A DNA stretch of 64,000 bases from CAXXOK01 sp963675655 (lineage in GTDB: Bacteria; Bacillota; Clostridia; Christensenellales; Aristaeellaceae): positions 124,001-188,000 of the forward strand of contig OY776489.1 of the NCBI GenBank assembly GCA_963675655.1. Reading direction: 5' to 3'. Made by a program: the position numbers and the translations under genes. Numbering within the stretch: position 1 is the stretch's first letter; each line of letters begins with the position of its first letter. Positions 52,078 through 61,548 of the stretch are shown here, piece by piece. Below the pieces are notes generated by a model, which was given only the letters and a program-made list of their open reading frames with translations, had not been told where the DNA came from and did no database searches.

Positions 52078-53346
52078 ATGGATCGTAAAGAAGAGATTAT
52101 CAAGCTGCAAATGGACGTTATCAATCAGATGACACGCACCAATCTGAAGCGAATTGCCGAGGATCTATGGGGTATGCCCACACTTCAGTCCGGCGGCACT
52201 CCTGCGGTAAAGGAACCTGTTATGCCCGTAGAGGGCATCACGCCCGAACTAGCGCCGGAAACGCCTGTGCAAAGCGCACCCGCTGCTGAAAACGCCGCCA
52301 AACCTGAAACAAAAACCGAAGAAGCACCCCCAGAGGATATTGAAGACCTGAAAAAGGAATTAGAAGGCTATATTGGACTGGATATTATTAAGCACGAGGT
52401 ACAGAGCCTGATCAATCTGGTGACGGTGCAAAAGCTTCGTATACAGAATGATCTTCCAGTGGAAGAGTTGTCGCTGCATATGGTGTTTTCCGGCAATCCC
52501 GGCACCGGAAAAACCATGATTGCGCGGTTGATGAGCCGTATCTATAAAACGCTTGGCATTCTCTCCAAGGGCCAATTGGTGGAGGTTGACCGCGGCGGGC
52601 TAGTAGCCGGATATGTCGGCCAAACCGCCTTGAAAACCGGAGAAGCCATCAACAAGGCACTGGGCGGCGTATTGTTTGTGGACGAAGCCTACGCCCTGAC
52701 CAACCATGGCGAGAATGATTACGGGCAGGAAGCGGTGGATACGCTGCTGAAAGCCATGGAGGATCACCGCGATGATCTGGTGGTCATCGTCGCAGGCTAC
52801 ACAGGGCCTATGAAAACCTTTATCCATTCCAATCCGGGGCTGGAAAGCCGTTTCAACCGCTTTATGCACTTCCCGGATTATACGGTGGAAGAGATGCTGG
52901 CGATTTTTGATATGCGCTGCGAGAAAAGTGGTTACTCGCTGGCGGATGACGCCCGCTCGCTGCTTAAAGGTTTGTTGGCACTGCTAAGCTTGGATACCAA
53001 AGGCTTTGGCAACGCCCGCGGCGTACGCAACCTGTTTGAACGCGCTGTAAGCGCACAGGCTAACCGCTTGGCGGCTCTGGCCAATATTACCCGCGAGCAG
53101 CTGATGCAGCTAACCAGTTCGGATATTCGCATAGCCGCCGGAGAAGAGCAGGCTGCCGTTCAAAAAGCAAAATCAGGCGCGGAAAAACCCGCCGTACCGC
53201 TTGAAACCGTTTCGACAGAAACCAGTCAGCCAGAGGTTACGCCCCCGGAAGAAGACACTGCTGGTAGTATAAACGAGCCGGAATCAGGCGAAGAGCAAAG
53301 CACCGTAGAGCAGCTTTTCCATTCCACGACGCCGAAAGAAGACTAA
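52078..53346 (+). CDS. CbxX/CfxQ-type AAA+ ATPase (SpoVK-like)
   Basis: AAA+ protein of 422 residues, of the CbxX/CfxQ/SpoVK branch, which includes Rubisco activases and the sporulation protein SpoVK. Walker A GNPGTGKT (139-146), the substrate-facing loop VDRGGLVAGYVGQT (170-183), Walker B GGVLFVDEAY (196-205), an arginine-finger region LESRFNR and a sensor-2 GFGNARGVRNLFE. The first 85 residues and the last 65 are acidic, Pro/Glu-rich and probably disordered, an unusual extension on both ends. No Rubisco or sporulation genes are nearby; the client is unknown. A radical SAM gene follows 42 bases later. Confidence 0.88.
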   Translation: MDRKEEIIKLQMDVINQMTRTNLKRIAEDLWGMPTLQSGGTPAVKEPVMPVEGITPELAPETPVQSAPAAENAAKPETKTEEAPPEDIEDLKKELEGYIGLDIIKHEVQSLINLVTVQKLRIQNDLPVEELSLHMVFSGNPGTGKTMIARLMSRIYKTLGILSKGQLVEVDRGGLVAGYVGQTALKTGEAINKALGGVLFVDEAYALTNHGENDYGQEAVDTLLKAMEDHRDDLVVIVAGYTGPMKTFIHSNPGLESRFNRFMHFPDYTVEEMLAIFDMRCEKSGYSLADDARSLLKGLLALLSLDTKGFGNARGVRNLFERAVSAQANRLAALANITREQLMQLTSSDIRIAAGEEQAAVQKAKSGAEKPAVPLETVSTETSQPEVTPPEEDTAGSINEPESGEEQSTVEQLFHSTTPKED

Positions 53347-53388
53347 CGCAAGCAATTCGCTGCATATACCGCAGGAGGCATTCTATTC

Positions 53389-54294
53389 ATGCTTTGTACC
53401 CTTTGCCCGCGCCAATGCGGCGCTGAACGCACTGCTACCGATGGCTTGGGCTTTTGCCACATGGGTACGCTGCCTGTTGTTGCACGCGCCGCACGCCATG
53501 ACTGGGAAGAACCCTGCATCAGCGGTACGCGCGGCAGCGGTACCATCTTTTTTAGCGGCTGCTCGTTGGGCTGTATCTTTTGCCAAAACGCAGCCATCAG
53601 CCACGAGGCGCGCATTGGTAAAACCCTGACTCCGAAAGAGTTAGCTACGCTTTTTTCCCGTGTAGAAGCCTTGGGCGTGCATAACATTAACCTTGTCAGC
53701 GCTTCGCACTTTGCACCAGCTGTGTTGGAGGCGCTTTCCATTTACAAACCAAACATTCCCGTAGTGTGGAATTCCAGCGGGTATGAAAGCCTGTCCATGC
53801 TGCGGCAAGCGCAGGGACTAGTGGATGTATACCTACCAGACTTTAAGTATGCCAAAACCTCTACCGCGGCAGCGCTTGCCGCCGCGCCGGATTATTTTAC
53901 CGTAACGCTGAACGCCATTCGCGCCATGTGCGGGCAGACAGGCGCCCCGATGTACGATCAGGAGGGTATGCTGCTGCGCGGCACGCTGGTGCGCCATCTG
54001 GTATTACCTATGCGTGTGGACGAAACCTTTACCATACTGGAAACCATCGCGCGAGAACTGCCTGCCGGGACCCCCGTCAGCCTGATGCGCCAATACACCC
54101 CCATGAACGGGGTGACCATCAAGGGGCTCAACCGCCGCCTGACTGCGCGAGAATACAGCCGCGCACGTGATAAGCTGTTTGCCTTGGGGCTGGATGGATA
54201 CCTGCAAGCCAAAGAAGCCGCGCAAAGCAGCTACACGCCCGCCTTTACAGATGCGGAAAGCACACAATTGTTTAACGATTTGGGAACGGTATAA
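53389..54294 (+). CDS. Radical SAM protein, PflA-like
   Basis: Radical S-adenosylmethionine enzyme of 301 residues related to pyruvate formate-lyase activating enzymes (YgiQ-unrelated, PflX-type). The cluster motif CSLGCIFC (58-65) has the CxxxCxxC spacing. Four more Cys at the N-terminus (3, 6, 10, 23) form a CTLCPRQC-type second site. SGTRGSGTIFFSG precedes the motif and VYLPDFKY follows. No glycyl-radical enzyme is in the window, so the substrate is unknown. GCAGGAGG precedes the ATG. Close spacing after the AAA+ gene suggests an operon. Confidence 0.87.
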   Translation: MLCTLCPRQCGAERTATDGLGFCHMGTLPVVARAARHDWEEPCISGTRGSGTIFFSGCSLGCIFCQNAAISHEARIGKTLTPKELATLFSRVEALGVHNINLVSASHFAPAVLEALSIYKPNIPVVWNSSGYESLSMLRQAQGLVDVYLPDFKYAKTSTAAALAAAPDYFTVTLNAIRAMCGQTGAPMYDQEGMLLRGTLVRHLVLPMRVDETFTILETIARELPAGTPVSLMRQYTPMNGVTIKGLNRRLTAREYSRARDKLFALGLDGYLQAKEAAQSSYTPAFTDAESTQLFNDLGTV

Positions 54295-54307
54295 ATCCTG
54301 TATAGTC

Positions 54308-54349
54308 AAGCGGCACGCACCTGCTCAAGGCGCGTGCCGCTTTCTTATT
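54308..54349 (+). terminator. Terminator between the radical SAM gene and mnmE
   Basis: AAGCGGCACGC pairs with GCGTGCCGCTT around 13 bases, followed by TCTTATTT; convergent with the mnmE stop. Confidence 0.82.
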
Positions 54350-55697
54350 TCCCGACACAGAATGAGGAGAAAATCTCATCCAGCAGTTTATCATCCACAC
54401 TTTCGCCGGTAATCCGGCCGAGCATCCAAAGCGCCTCTCGAAGGTCCACTTCCGCTACATCCAAAGGTAGGCCGTTGTCCAGCGCAGCCAACGCCTGCCG
54501 CAATCTCGCAACGGTTTGCCGCGCCGCCGCCATATGCCGTTGATGCGTCAACATCCCTTCCTGCGGCAAGCGCGCCTGCTGCGCCAGATAGGCTTTTACC
54601 TTCTCCAGTCCCTGCCCGGTTTTTGCCGATAGGGTTAAAATCGGCGCATGGTTTGTACTCTCCAACACCTGCGCCGGGGTGATCACCGCGGGTGAGTCCT
54701 CTTTATTCAACAGTACCGCACAGGGGCAATCCATCGGCTGTGCCAGCAGTGCCCGTTCCTCCGCATCCAGCGGATGGGTCGCATCGATCAGCAGCAAGGC
54801 TGCATCCGCACGGGCAATAGCTTCGCGGGCGCGTTCAACGCCAATTTTCTCCACCGCGTCCGCGCTTTCCCGCAATCCCGCCGTATCCAGCAACTGCACA
54901 TTCAGCCCATCCAGCGAAAAGCTGCCTTCCAACACATCCCGGGTTGTGCCGGGTATTTCCGTTACAATGGCGCGCTCTTCGCCCAGCAGCGCGTTAAACA
55001 ACGTGCTTTTCCCGGCATTGGGCCGTCCATACAGTGCCACACGCAAGCCTTCCCGTAGAATTCGCGCTCCGCGTTCGTCCACCGCGCTCTCCAATTCGGC
55101 TATCAGCGCTTTCAATCCATCCCGCAGACCGCCGGTCGCTTCCTGTTCGTCTATCTCATCGGGATAGTCCAAATGCGCTTCCACCCCGGCGATCAACCCG
55201 GTTAGCTTCTCCTGTGCCTGCCGGATAAAGCGGCTGGCTCCGCCACGCAGCAAAGCCTCTTCGCTTTTCAGCGCCGCGGCACTGCGCGCGCCAATAACCC
55301 CCATCACCGCTTCTGCCTGGGATAGATCGATACGCCCGTTTAAAAACGCGCGTCGGGTAAACTCCCCGGCCTCCGCAGGGCGCGCGCCCTGCGCAACACA
55401 CAGGCGCATCACCATCGCGGCGGCGGCATACCCGCCATGGGTATGGATTTCGCAAACATCCTCGCGGGTATAGGTACGGGGAGCGAGCATGGTAACACCC
55501 ATAGCTTCATCCAACTGTTGTCCAGCTTCGTCCACCACATGGCCGTACAGCAGGCGGTGGTCCTCATAGGGCGGTTTACCCCCAGCAGCGCAAAAAACAC
55601 GTGAAAACAGTGCCACCGCGTTTTCACCACTGATCCGCACAATGGCAACGCCGCCTTCGCCCATCGCTGTAGCGATGCCTACGATGGTATCCCGCAT
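54345..55697 (-). CDS. mnmE: tRNA modification GTPase MnmE
   Basis: MnmE (TrmE), which with MnmG makes 5-carboxymethylaminomethyluridine at the wobble base of certain tRNAs. 450 residues. N-terminal folate-binding domain (DTIVGIATAMGEGGVAIVRI), the helical domain, and the inserted GTPase with GRPNAGKST, the switch and DTAGLR, and NKED. The C-terminus FCVGK carries the essential Cys. ATG at 55697 follows GGGGAGG; the longer frame runs into the promoter region. MnmG, often adjacent, is not in the window. Confidence 0.96.
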   Translation of the reverse strand: MRDTIVGIATAMGEGGVAIVRISGENAVALFSRVFCAAGGKPPYEDHRLLYGHVVDEAGQQLDEAMGVTMLAPRTYTREDVCEIHTHGGYAAAAMVMRLCVAQGARPAEAGEFTRRAFLNGRIDLSQAEAVMGVIGARSAAALKSEEALLRGGASRFIRQAQEKLTGLIAGVEAHLDYPDEIDEQEATGGLRDGLKALIAELESAVDERGARILREGLRVALYGRPNAGKSTLFNALLGEERAIVTEIPGTTRDVLEGSFSLDGLNVQLLDTAGLRESADAVEKIGVERAREAIARADAALLLIDATHPLDAEERALLAQPMDCPCAVLLNKEDSPAVITPAQVLESTNHAPILTLSAKTGQGLEKVKAYLAQQARLPQEGMLTHQRHMAAARQTVARLRQALAALDNGLPLDVAEVDLREALWMLGRITGESVDDKLLDEIFSSFCVGK

Positions 55698-55730
55698 ATC
55701 GAAGCCTCCCCAAATATATCTTTCTGTGGT

Positions 55731-55760
55731 ATCATAGCATATATAGAAACCTGGAAGCAA
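55731..55760 (-). promoter_or_regulatory. Promoter of mnmE
   Basis: Minus strand TTGCTT, 18-base spacer, TGCTATGAT (extended -10). Confidence 0.6.
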
Positions 55761-55785
55761 TTGTGAAAACAAGGAGGCGACCGCC

Positions 55786-58700
55786 ATGCCGGATATCCGT
55801 GTTTGGTGCGGTCAGGCGCACCGGCTGCTGACGCCCGTCATCACCGCAATCGGTGAACTGCGCCGGCAGGAAAAGCCTTGTATTTTGCTGGTTCCAGAGC
55901 AGTTTACCCTGCAAGCCGAACGGGAATTGCTGGATCGGCTGCAAATACCGGGTTTCTTTACGATTGACGTTCTGTCTCCCTCCCGCCTGTCCAGCCGGGT
56001 ATTGGCCGCAGCAGGCGCGGATGCCCGCGCGCCGCTTTCCTCCGCAGGGCGGCGTATGGCGGTAAGCTATGCGCTGGAGCGCTGCGAAAAAGAACTTACC
56101 TATTATCAATCCGCCGCGCACCGTCGCGGTTTTACTGAAAAACTAACCTCCTTACTTGCGGATATGAAGCGTGGCGGGCTTACCCCCGAAACGCTGACCG
56201 CTTATGCACAATCCATGCCCGTAGGCTTACACCGCGCCAAGTTGCACGACCTTGCCGTAATCTTTGCCGCATATGAAGCAGCACTTTCCGGCCGGTTTGG
56301 CGACAGTGAGGACCAGCTTCGCTTTGTAGCCTCCCAGCTGCCGCAGAGCGGGTTAATGGAGGGGCAGCATATCTTTGTGTATGGGTTTGACGCTCTACCA
56401 GAGCAGATGATCGCGCTGCTATGCGAAATCGGTGCTCTGTGCGAGCAATTGACTGTCGCACTTCTGTGCCGCCCGCAAACATCGCCGGATGCTGAATTGT
56501 ACCGCCCTGTACGCGTTAGCATCGCCCGCTTTGCTGCGGCGCTGCAAACCCGTGGGCTATCCTTAACCCAAACCTATCTGCCCGCTTCTGCCCTTCCGCA
56601 CGCACCGGCGATACGCCATTTGGACAATACGCTGTTTGCCTATCCCGATTATCCCTTTTCCGAAGAGCAGGACAGTGTGTTTTTATCCCAGCACATGAGC
56701 CCCTTTGAGGAAGCGACCTATGCCGCGCGCCAGATTATGCGCCTTTGCGCGGAAGGAATGGATATTGAACGAATTGCCGTGTTGTATCCGGATCGTAACG
56801 GGTACGCCTTTGCCGTAACCGCCGCGCTGCGGGACAGCGGATTACCCTTCTATACCGATGAAAAATTACCAGCCTCTTCTCATGCCCTCTCGCGGTTTTT
56901 GCTTAGTGCCTTGCGCGCCATAGCCAACGGTTACCAACGGGAGGATGTCATCGCCGTGATGAAATCCGGTTATAGCCCGCTATCTTTTACAGAAGCCTGT
57001 ACGTTGGAAAACTACGCGCGGGAAAACGGCATCAACCGTAAACGCTGGACCGAGCCGTTTCACCGCGGCAAACCGGAAACCACAGCAGTCTGCGAAACAC
57101 TGCGCCAGAAGTTAATAGAGCCGCTGATGCGCGCCCGCGCCGCTATTGTCGCCGCGCGAAGCACCGATGCTTCTTTGCAAGCTGTCATGGGGCTTTTGGC
57201 GGATGTAAACGCGTACGCCTCTTTACAGCAGGAGGAGGAAGCCCTGCTCCGGGAAAATATGCTGGTTCGCGCTGGGCAAAACAGTCAGGTATGGCAAGCG
57301 ATTTTGGCCCTGACCGATCAGCTGCACGCGTTGTCCGGCGGCGCGCGTATCCCTCTTGCGCATATTGCAGAGCGGTTTGACTGTGGCTTTTCCGCCATCT
57401 CGCTGGCTGCGCTTCCCCCTGCCAGCGGTATGCTGCATGCAGGCACGCTTGGGCATTCCCTGTCCGGCGATATGGATGCGGTGTTTTTACTGGGACTGAA
57501 CGATGGCATCCTCAGCAAACAAGCGAATAGTTTGCTTACCGAGGAAGAGCGCGCGCAAACGCAGGAAGCAACAGGCACTTATTTGGGCATGACGGACGAA
57601 AGCCGTGCCCTGTTTGCACGTATGGACGTGAAACACGCTATGACCTTGCCAACAAAATGGCTGTTCCTCAGTTATGCAAAAACCGACCCGACCGGCAAGG
57701 CGCTGCGTCCATTGGACTTGCTTTCCACCCTGCAAACGAGGCTTTTTCCCGTTCTTCCGGAAAAGCCTATGGCACCGGAGGGATTGCCCGTTTCTACAAC
57801 ACAGGCGCTTAACGCGCTCAGTACGCTCCTGCGCAATTATGCCGATGGCGTATCAACGGCTCTTTCGCCGCTCTGGCAGGAACGACTTGCCAAACTACTG
57901 GCCAGTCCAGATACCGCTTACCCCGCAGCGCGACTGCTGCGCGCAGCAGATTACCGCGTGCAAAGCGTACCGCTAGCCGGGGCAGACGCGCGGGCGCTGT
58001 TTAACGACCGTACGCTTTCCGTAAGCCGGCTGGAGGAGTTTGCCGCCTGCCCGTTCAAGCATTTCATCCAATATGGTCTTCGCCCGGAAATTGTCCGGGA
58101 TTGGGGCATTGAGCCGGTTGATCTGGGGCAGATGTACCATAGCTGTCTGCAAAATTTCGCCGCTTTGACGCAGCAAAAGCCCGCCTATCCCTACATCTCC
58201 GATCAGGAGGTGCTGGCGATGGCGGATGAAGCGGTTGCCCCCATGCTAGCGGATATTCTGCAGGGCCCCATGGGCGATACGCAACGCGGTCTGGCGGGAT
58301 TTGCACAAGCACGGCGCGTAATTCGCCGCGCCTGCGAAACCGTCACCCGCCATTTGGCCGCCGGTGCCTTTCAGTTGTATCAGGCAGAAGCCCGTTTCGG
58401 CTATCCCGATGCGCAAAGTATGCCGCCGGTACTTTTGCGCCTTCAGGATGGCACCACGGTTACCCTGCATGGCAAAATTGACCGTATCGACCGCTACGAC
58501 AGTGAAGACGGAGCTTATTTACGCATCGTGGATTATAAAAGCAGCCAAACCACATTGGAGCCTGCAAAAACATGGTGGGGTCTACAATTGCAGTTGATCG
58601 TTTATTTGGATGCAGCTACCGGCGGCACGCCCGGTTCCAAACCCGCCGGGGCCTTCTATTTTCACGTGGATGATCCGCTGGTAAAACTGGCAAACGACGA

Positions 58701-59133
58701 TGCCGCGCAGGCCGAGTTGGAGATTATAAAACAATTACAAATGAAAGGCGTCGCGCTGGCGGACGAGGCGGTGCTTAAAGCCATGGACAGCGGTGAAATC
58801 CCGGTAGCCATGCCATCAGCGCTGCTGAAAAGCGGTGGTATGCGTAAAGACGCCAAAGTGCTGGATATGCCGCAAATGCAAGCGCTTATCAAACACGCAC
58901 GGCAGCAGGCGGAAGTGCTGGCCGAATCGCTTTACGGAGGCGATACGGCCATATTGCCTGTGCAATACGGCGATACCCAAAGCTGCGAGCGTTGCAATTA
59001 CCAGCACATTTGCGGGTTTGATGCTAACGCACGCGGCGCACTGGCCAATGAAATCCCCACGATGGAGATGGCGGAACTGACACAGAAGCTGGCCCAACCG
59101 CCCGCCGTGCAACGCAATGAAAGTGGAACTTAA
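55786..59133 (+). CDS. addB: AddB-like ATP-dependent nuclease subunit
   Basis: 1115-residue protein of the AddB family, the nuclease/helicase-like half of AddAB, which processes double-strand breaks. The C-terminal nuclease has GKIDRID (896-902), VDYKSS (915-920, the D-x-K site) and a downstream QLQLIVY. Four Cys frame it as in Fe-S nucleases: Cys755 (ACPFKHF) and Cys1067, 1070 and 1076 (SCERCNYQHIC). At the N-terminus the Walker A motif usually found in AddB (G-x-x-G-x-G-K-T) is not present; VWCGQAHRLLTP stands in its place. No addA follows. AAGGAGG precedes the ATG. Confidence 0.85.
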   Translation: MPDIRVWCGQAHRLLTPVITAIGELRRQEKPCILLVPEQFTLQAERELLDRLQIPGFFTIDVLSPSRLSSRVLAAAGADARAPLSSAGRRMAVSYALERCEKELTYYQSAAHRRGFTEKLTSLLADMKRGGLTPETLTAYAQSMPVGLHRAKLHDLAVIFAAYEAALSGRFGDSEDQLRFVASQLPQSGLMEGQHIFVYGFDALPEQMIALLCEIGALCEQLTVALLCRPQTSPDAELYRPVRVSIARFAAALQTRGLSLTQTYLPASALPHAPAIRHLDNTLFAYPDYPFSEEQDSVFLSQHMSPFEEATYAARQIMRLCAEGMDIERIAVLYPDRNGYAFAVTAALRDSGLPFYTDEKLPASSHALSRFLLSALRAIANGYQREDVIAVMKSGYSPLSFTEACTLENYARENGINRKRWTEPFHRGKPETTAVCETLRQKLIEPLMRARAAIVAARSTDASLQAVMGLLADVNAYASLQQEEEALLRENMLVRAGQNSQVWQAILALTDQLHALSGGARIPLAHIAERFDCGFSAISLAALPPASGMLHAGTLGHSLSGDMDAVFLLGLNDGILSKQANSLLTEEERAQTQEATGTYLGMTDESRALFARMDVKHAMTLPTKWLFLSYAKTDPTGKALRPLDLLSTLQTRLFPVLPEKPMAPEGLPVSTTQALNALSTLLRNYADGVSTALSPLWQERLAKLLASPDTAYPAARLLRAADYRVQSVPLAGADARALFNDRTLSVSRLEEFAACPFKHFIQYGLRPEIVRDWGIEPVDLGQMYHSCLQNFAALTQQKPAYPYISDQEVLAMADEAVAPMLADILQGPMGDTQRGLAGFAQARRVIRRACETVTRHLAAGAFQLYQAEARFGYPDAQSMPPVLLRLQDGTTVTLHGKIDRIDRYDSEDGAYLRIVDYKSSQTTLEPAKTWWGLQLQLIVYLDAATGGTPGSKPAGAFYFHVDDPLVKLANDDAAQAELEIIKQLQMKGVALADEAVLKAMDSGEIPVAMPSALLKSGGMRKDAKVLDMPQMQALIKHARQQAEVLAESLYGGDTAILPVQYGDTQSCERCNYQHICGFDANARGALANEIPTMEMAELTQKLAQPPAVQRNESGT

Positions 59134-59237
59134 CCTAGTCTTTACAACGCTTGCTGACCCGCGCTTTTTCATCACAAGGTAGCTGCAAAACTTTATACCA
59201 GCAAAGCCTTGCTACCCCACAGTTTTACGTTTATACC

Positions 59238-59266
59238 TTGCGTATCCCAGCATGTTCATGTATAAT
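59238..59266 (+). promoter_or_regulatory. Promoter of the small P-loop gene
   Basis: TTGCGT, 17-base spacer, TATAAT. A hairpin, ACGATCGCGA/TCGCGATCGT (59278-59303), lies near the 5' end of the transcript. The remainder of 59134-59237 holds nothing recognised. Confidence 0.82.
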
Positions 59267-59342
59267 AAATTTGGAAAACGATCGCGATCATTCTCGCGAT
59301 CGTCAATGAGAAATTTACACTTAGCTTAAGGAGGCGTTACCG

Positions 59343-59753
59343 TTGATTAAGGTGATTGCCGGTAGAAAAGGTTCCGGAAAAACCAAGCGGATTATTGACA
59401 TGGCCAATAAGGCTTCTCAGGAGAGTAAACACGATATTGTCTTTATCGATGACGATAATCGCTACATGTTCGATCTTCGCCACGAGGTTCGATTTATCAA
59501 TGCAGGAGAGTATAACCTGATCAGTGATCAGATGTTTATGGGTTTTCTAGCCGGTGCGGTGGCACAGAATTTTGATGTGGGGTTGATCCTCGTGGACGGC
59601 TTTAAAAAGCTGATCAAGTGCGAGCTAGACACCACGGACTGGCTGTTTGAGCGGTTAGAGGCTTTGAGCGAAAAGCACAGTGTGGATTTTGTGCTGGCCG
59701 TCAGCGAAGCACCCGATCAGCTCCCGGATTTCATCAAGAAATACGTCATATAA
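59343..59753 (+). CDS. Small P-loop NTPase-like protein
   Basis: 136-residue conserved-type protein of unknown function. It has a Walker A, AGRKGSGKTKRI (6-17), and a Walker-B-like LILVDGF near residue 80, but no further NTPase motifs, so it is a minimal P-loop domain. Length and sequence resemble short clostridial proteins often loosely labelled as pilus-retraction-like. No pilus genes are near. The TTG at 59343 is set by AAGGAGG nine bases upstream. Own promoter and terminator. Confidence 0.75.
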   Translation: MIKVIAGRKGSGKTKRIIDMANKASQESKHDIVFIDDDNRYMFDLRHEVRFINAGEYNLISDQMFMGFLAGAVAQNFDVGLILVDGFKKLIKCELDTTDWLFERLEALSEKHSVDFVLAVSEAPDQLPDFIKKYVI

Positions 59754-59767
59754 AGCATAGTACACCC

Positions 59768-59793
59768 AGCGGAAGCCGCAAGGCTTCCGCTTT
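59768..59793 (+). terminator. Terminator after the small P-loop gene
   Basis: AGCGGAAGCC pairs exactly with GGCTTCCGCT around GCAA, followed by TTGTCC. Confidence 0.75.
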
Positions 59794-59901
59794 GTCCCAT
59801 TCACCGCCATTGGCTGCAGTGCGCTCTTCGGCGTCCGTTGCGGGGCGGTTGTTGCAAAAGAGCGGAACAGATAACAATTCATCACCAAGGGAGTTGAGCG
59901 T

Positions 59902-61398
59902 ATGTCTTTCTTTTCCACGCGCGGTGGCGCATGCGTTACCGCGTCGCAAGCGGTGCTGTTGGGGCTGGCCAAAGACGGCGGTTTATATGTGCCCTCCATG
60001 TTCCCGCAGATTTCTCAGGAAAAGCTTGCCTCGTTTTGCCAAATGAGCTACCAGCAGATTGCGGAGCATGTTTTGCGCAGCTTTCTGGAGGATTATAGCA
60101 TTGAGGAGATCGAGCAGGCGGTCAATGCCGCTTATACAGCCCCGGCTTTTGACGATCCCGCCATTGCGCCGGTAAAGTACTTGGACGACAACGTCCATGT
60201 GTTGGAGCTGTTTCACGGCCCTACGCTTGCCTTTAAAGACATTGCGCTGAAGCTGCTGCCCTATCTGGTACGTTTAGCTGCCAAGAAAAACGAGGAAGAA
60301 CGGGAAATCAGCATTCTGGTCGCTACAAGCGGCGATACCGGCAAAGCCGCGCTAGAGGGCTTTCGCGATGTGCCCGGCACCAGCTGCACTGTGTTTTATC
60401 CCGCTCACGGCGTCAGCGCCATGCAGCAGCTGCAAATGGTTACCACCACCGGTAACAATACCCACGTCATCGGGGTAAACGGTAACTTTGACGATGCCCA
60501 GACGGGCGTAAAGAAACTTTTCTCCTCGCCTGAATTTCACGAGAAAATGGATGCGGCAGGCCGCCTGCCTTCCTCCGCAAATTCCATTAACTTCGGCCGT
60601 TTGGTGCCGCAGGTAACCTACTATTTCAGCACGTACGTCACGCTGGTAAACCGCGGGGCGGTGCGTATGGGCCAACCCGTCAATTTTGTCGTGCCTACCG
60701 GTAACTTTGGCGATATTCTGGCCGGTTACTACGCTAAGCGTATGGGCTTACCTATTGATAAGCTGATTTGCGCCAGTAACCGCAATAATGTGCTGAGCGA
60801 TTTCTTTGCCGAGGGCGTATACTACACGCACCGCACTTTCTTCCAAACCATGTCGCCCAGTATGGATATTCTCATTTCGTCCAATCTGGAACGGCTGCTG
60901 TACGAAAGTGCCGACCGCGATGGGCGGGTTGTTAAGTCCTGGATGGATTTGCTCAAAGACTGCGGCAGTTTTTCCATCGGCGCGCAACGGCTGGCTGAAC
61001 TGAAGAAGACCTTCGCCGCCGGTTTTGCGGATGATATAATGACCGCCGAGGAGATTAAAACCGTATTTGAACACACCGGTTACCTGATGGACCCGCATAC
61101 CGCAGTCGCCAGCCGTGTGCTGAAAGATTACCGGGAAGCAACAGGCGATCATACCCCGACCGTAATTATTTCCACTGCAAGTCCCTATAAATTTGCCGAG
61201 GATGTGCTGGGCTCCCTGCTGGGTAAAGAGACCGTGCAAGAGATGGATGCTTTCGCCTGCGCCAAGAAGTTGCAGGAGCATACCGGCGTAGCGATTCCTC
61301 CGCAGATCACACAGCTGAAAACGCTGCCGGTACTGCACCATGCTGTTTGTGAGCGGGATGAAATGGAAAGCGCTTTATTGCAGGAGCTGGCAAAGTAG
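59902..61398 (+). CDS. thrC: Threonine synthase
   Basis: PLP-dependent last step of threonine synthesis, from O-phosphohomoserine. At 498 residues it belongs to the longer (ThrC2, E. coli/yeast-like) type. Motifs: STRGG near the start, the PLP lysine in GPTLAFKDIAL, ATSGDTGKAAL, VVPTGNFGDILAGYYAKRMG and a late TASPYKFAE. ATG at 59902 follows AAGGGAG. Single gene; hom and thrB, often neighbours, are not in the window. Confidence 0.96.
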   Translation: MSFFSTRGGACVTASQAVLLGLAKDGGLYVPSMFPQISQEKLASFCQMSYQQIAEHVLRSFLEDYSIEEIEQAVNAAYTAPAFDDPAIAPVKYLDDNVHVLELFHGPTLAFKDIALKLLPYLVRLAAKKNEEEREISILVATSGDTGKAALEGFRDVPGTSCTVFYPAHGVSAMQQLQMVTTTGNNTHVIGVNGNFDDAQTGVKKLFSSPEFHEKMDAAGRLPSSANSINFGRLVPQVTYYFSTYVTLVNRGAVRMGQPVNFVVPTGNFGDILAGYYAKRMGLPIDKLICASNRNNVLSDFFAEGVYYTHRTFFQTMSPSMDILISSNLERLLYESADRDGRVVKSWMDLLKDCGSFSIGAQRLAELKKTFAAGFADDIMTAEEIKTVFEHTGYLMDPHTAVASRVLKDYREATGDHTPTVIISTASPYKFAEDVLGSLLGKETVQEMDAFACAKKLQEHTGVAIPPQITQLKTLPVLHHAVCERDEMESALLQELAK

Positions 61399-61548
61399 CC
61401 CCTAGCATCCTGCATCGTATTCCTACTCCTCATGCATCGTTTTTCGTTGTTTTGCAAATTAGTCGTTTCACATCCGCTCCCGCAGGGGTAGCATAGAAAC
61501 GAAGCCAAACGCTCCAATTACGAGAGAATACTGAGGAGGAAAAAGAGT

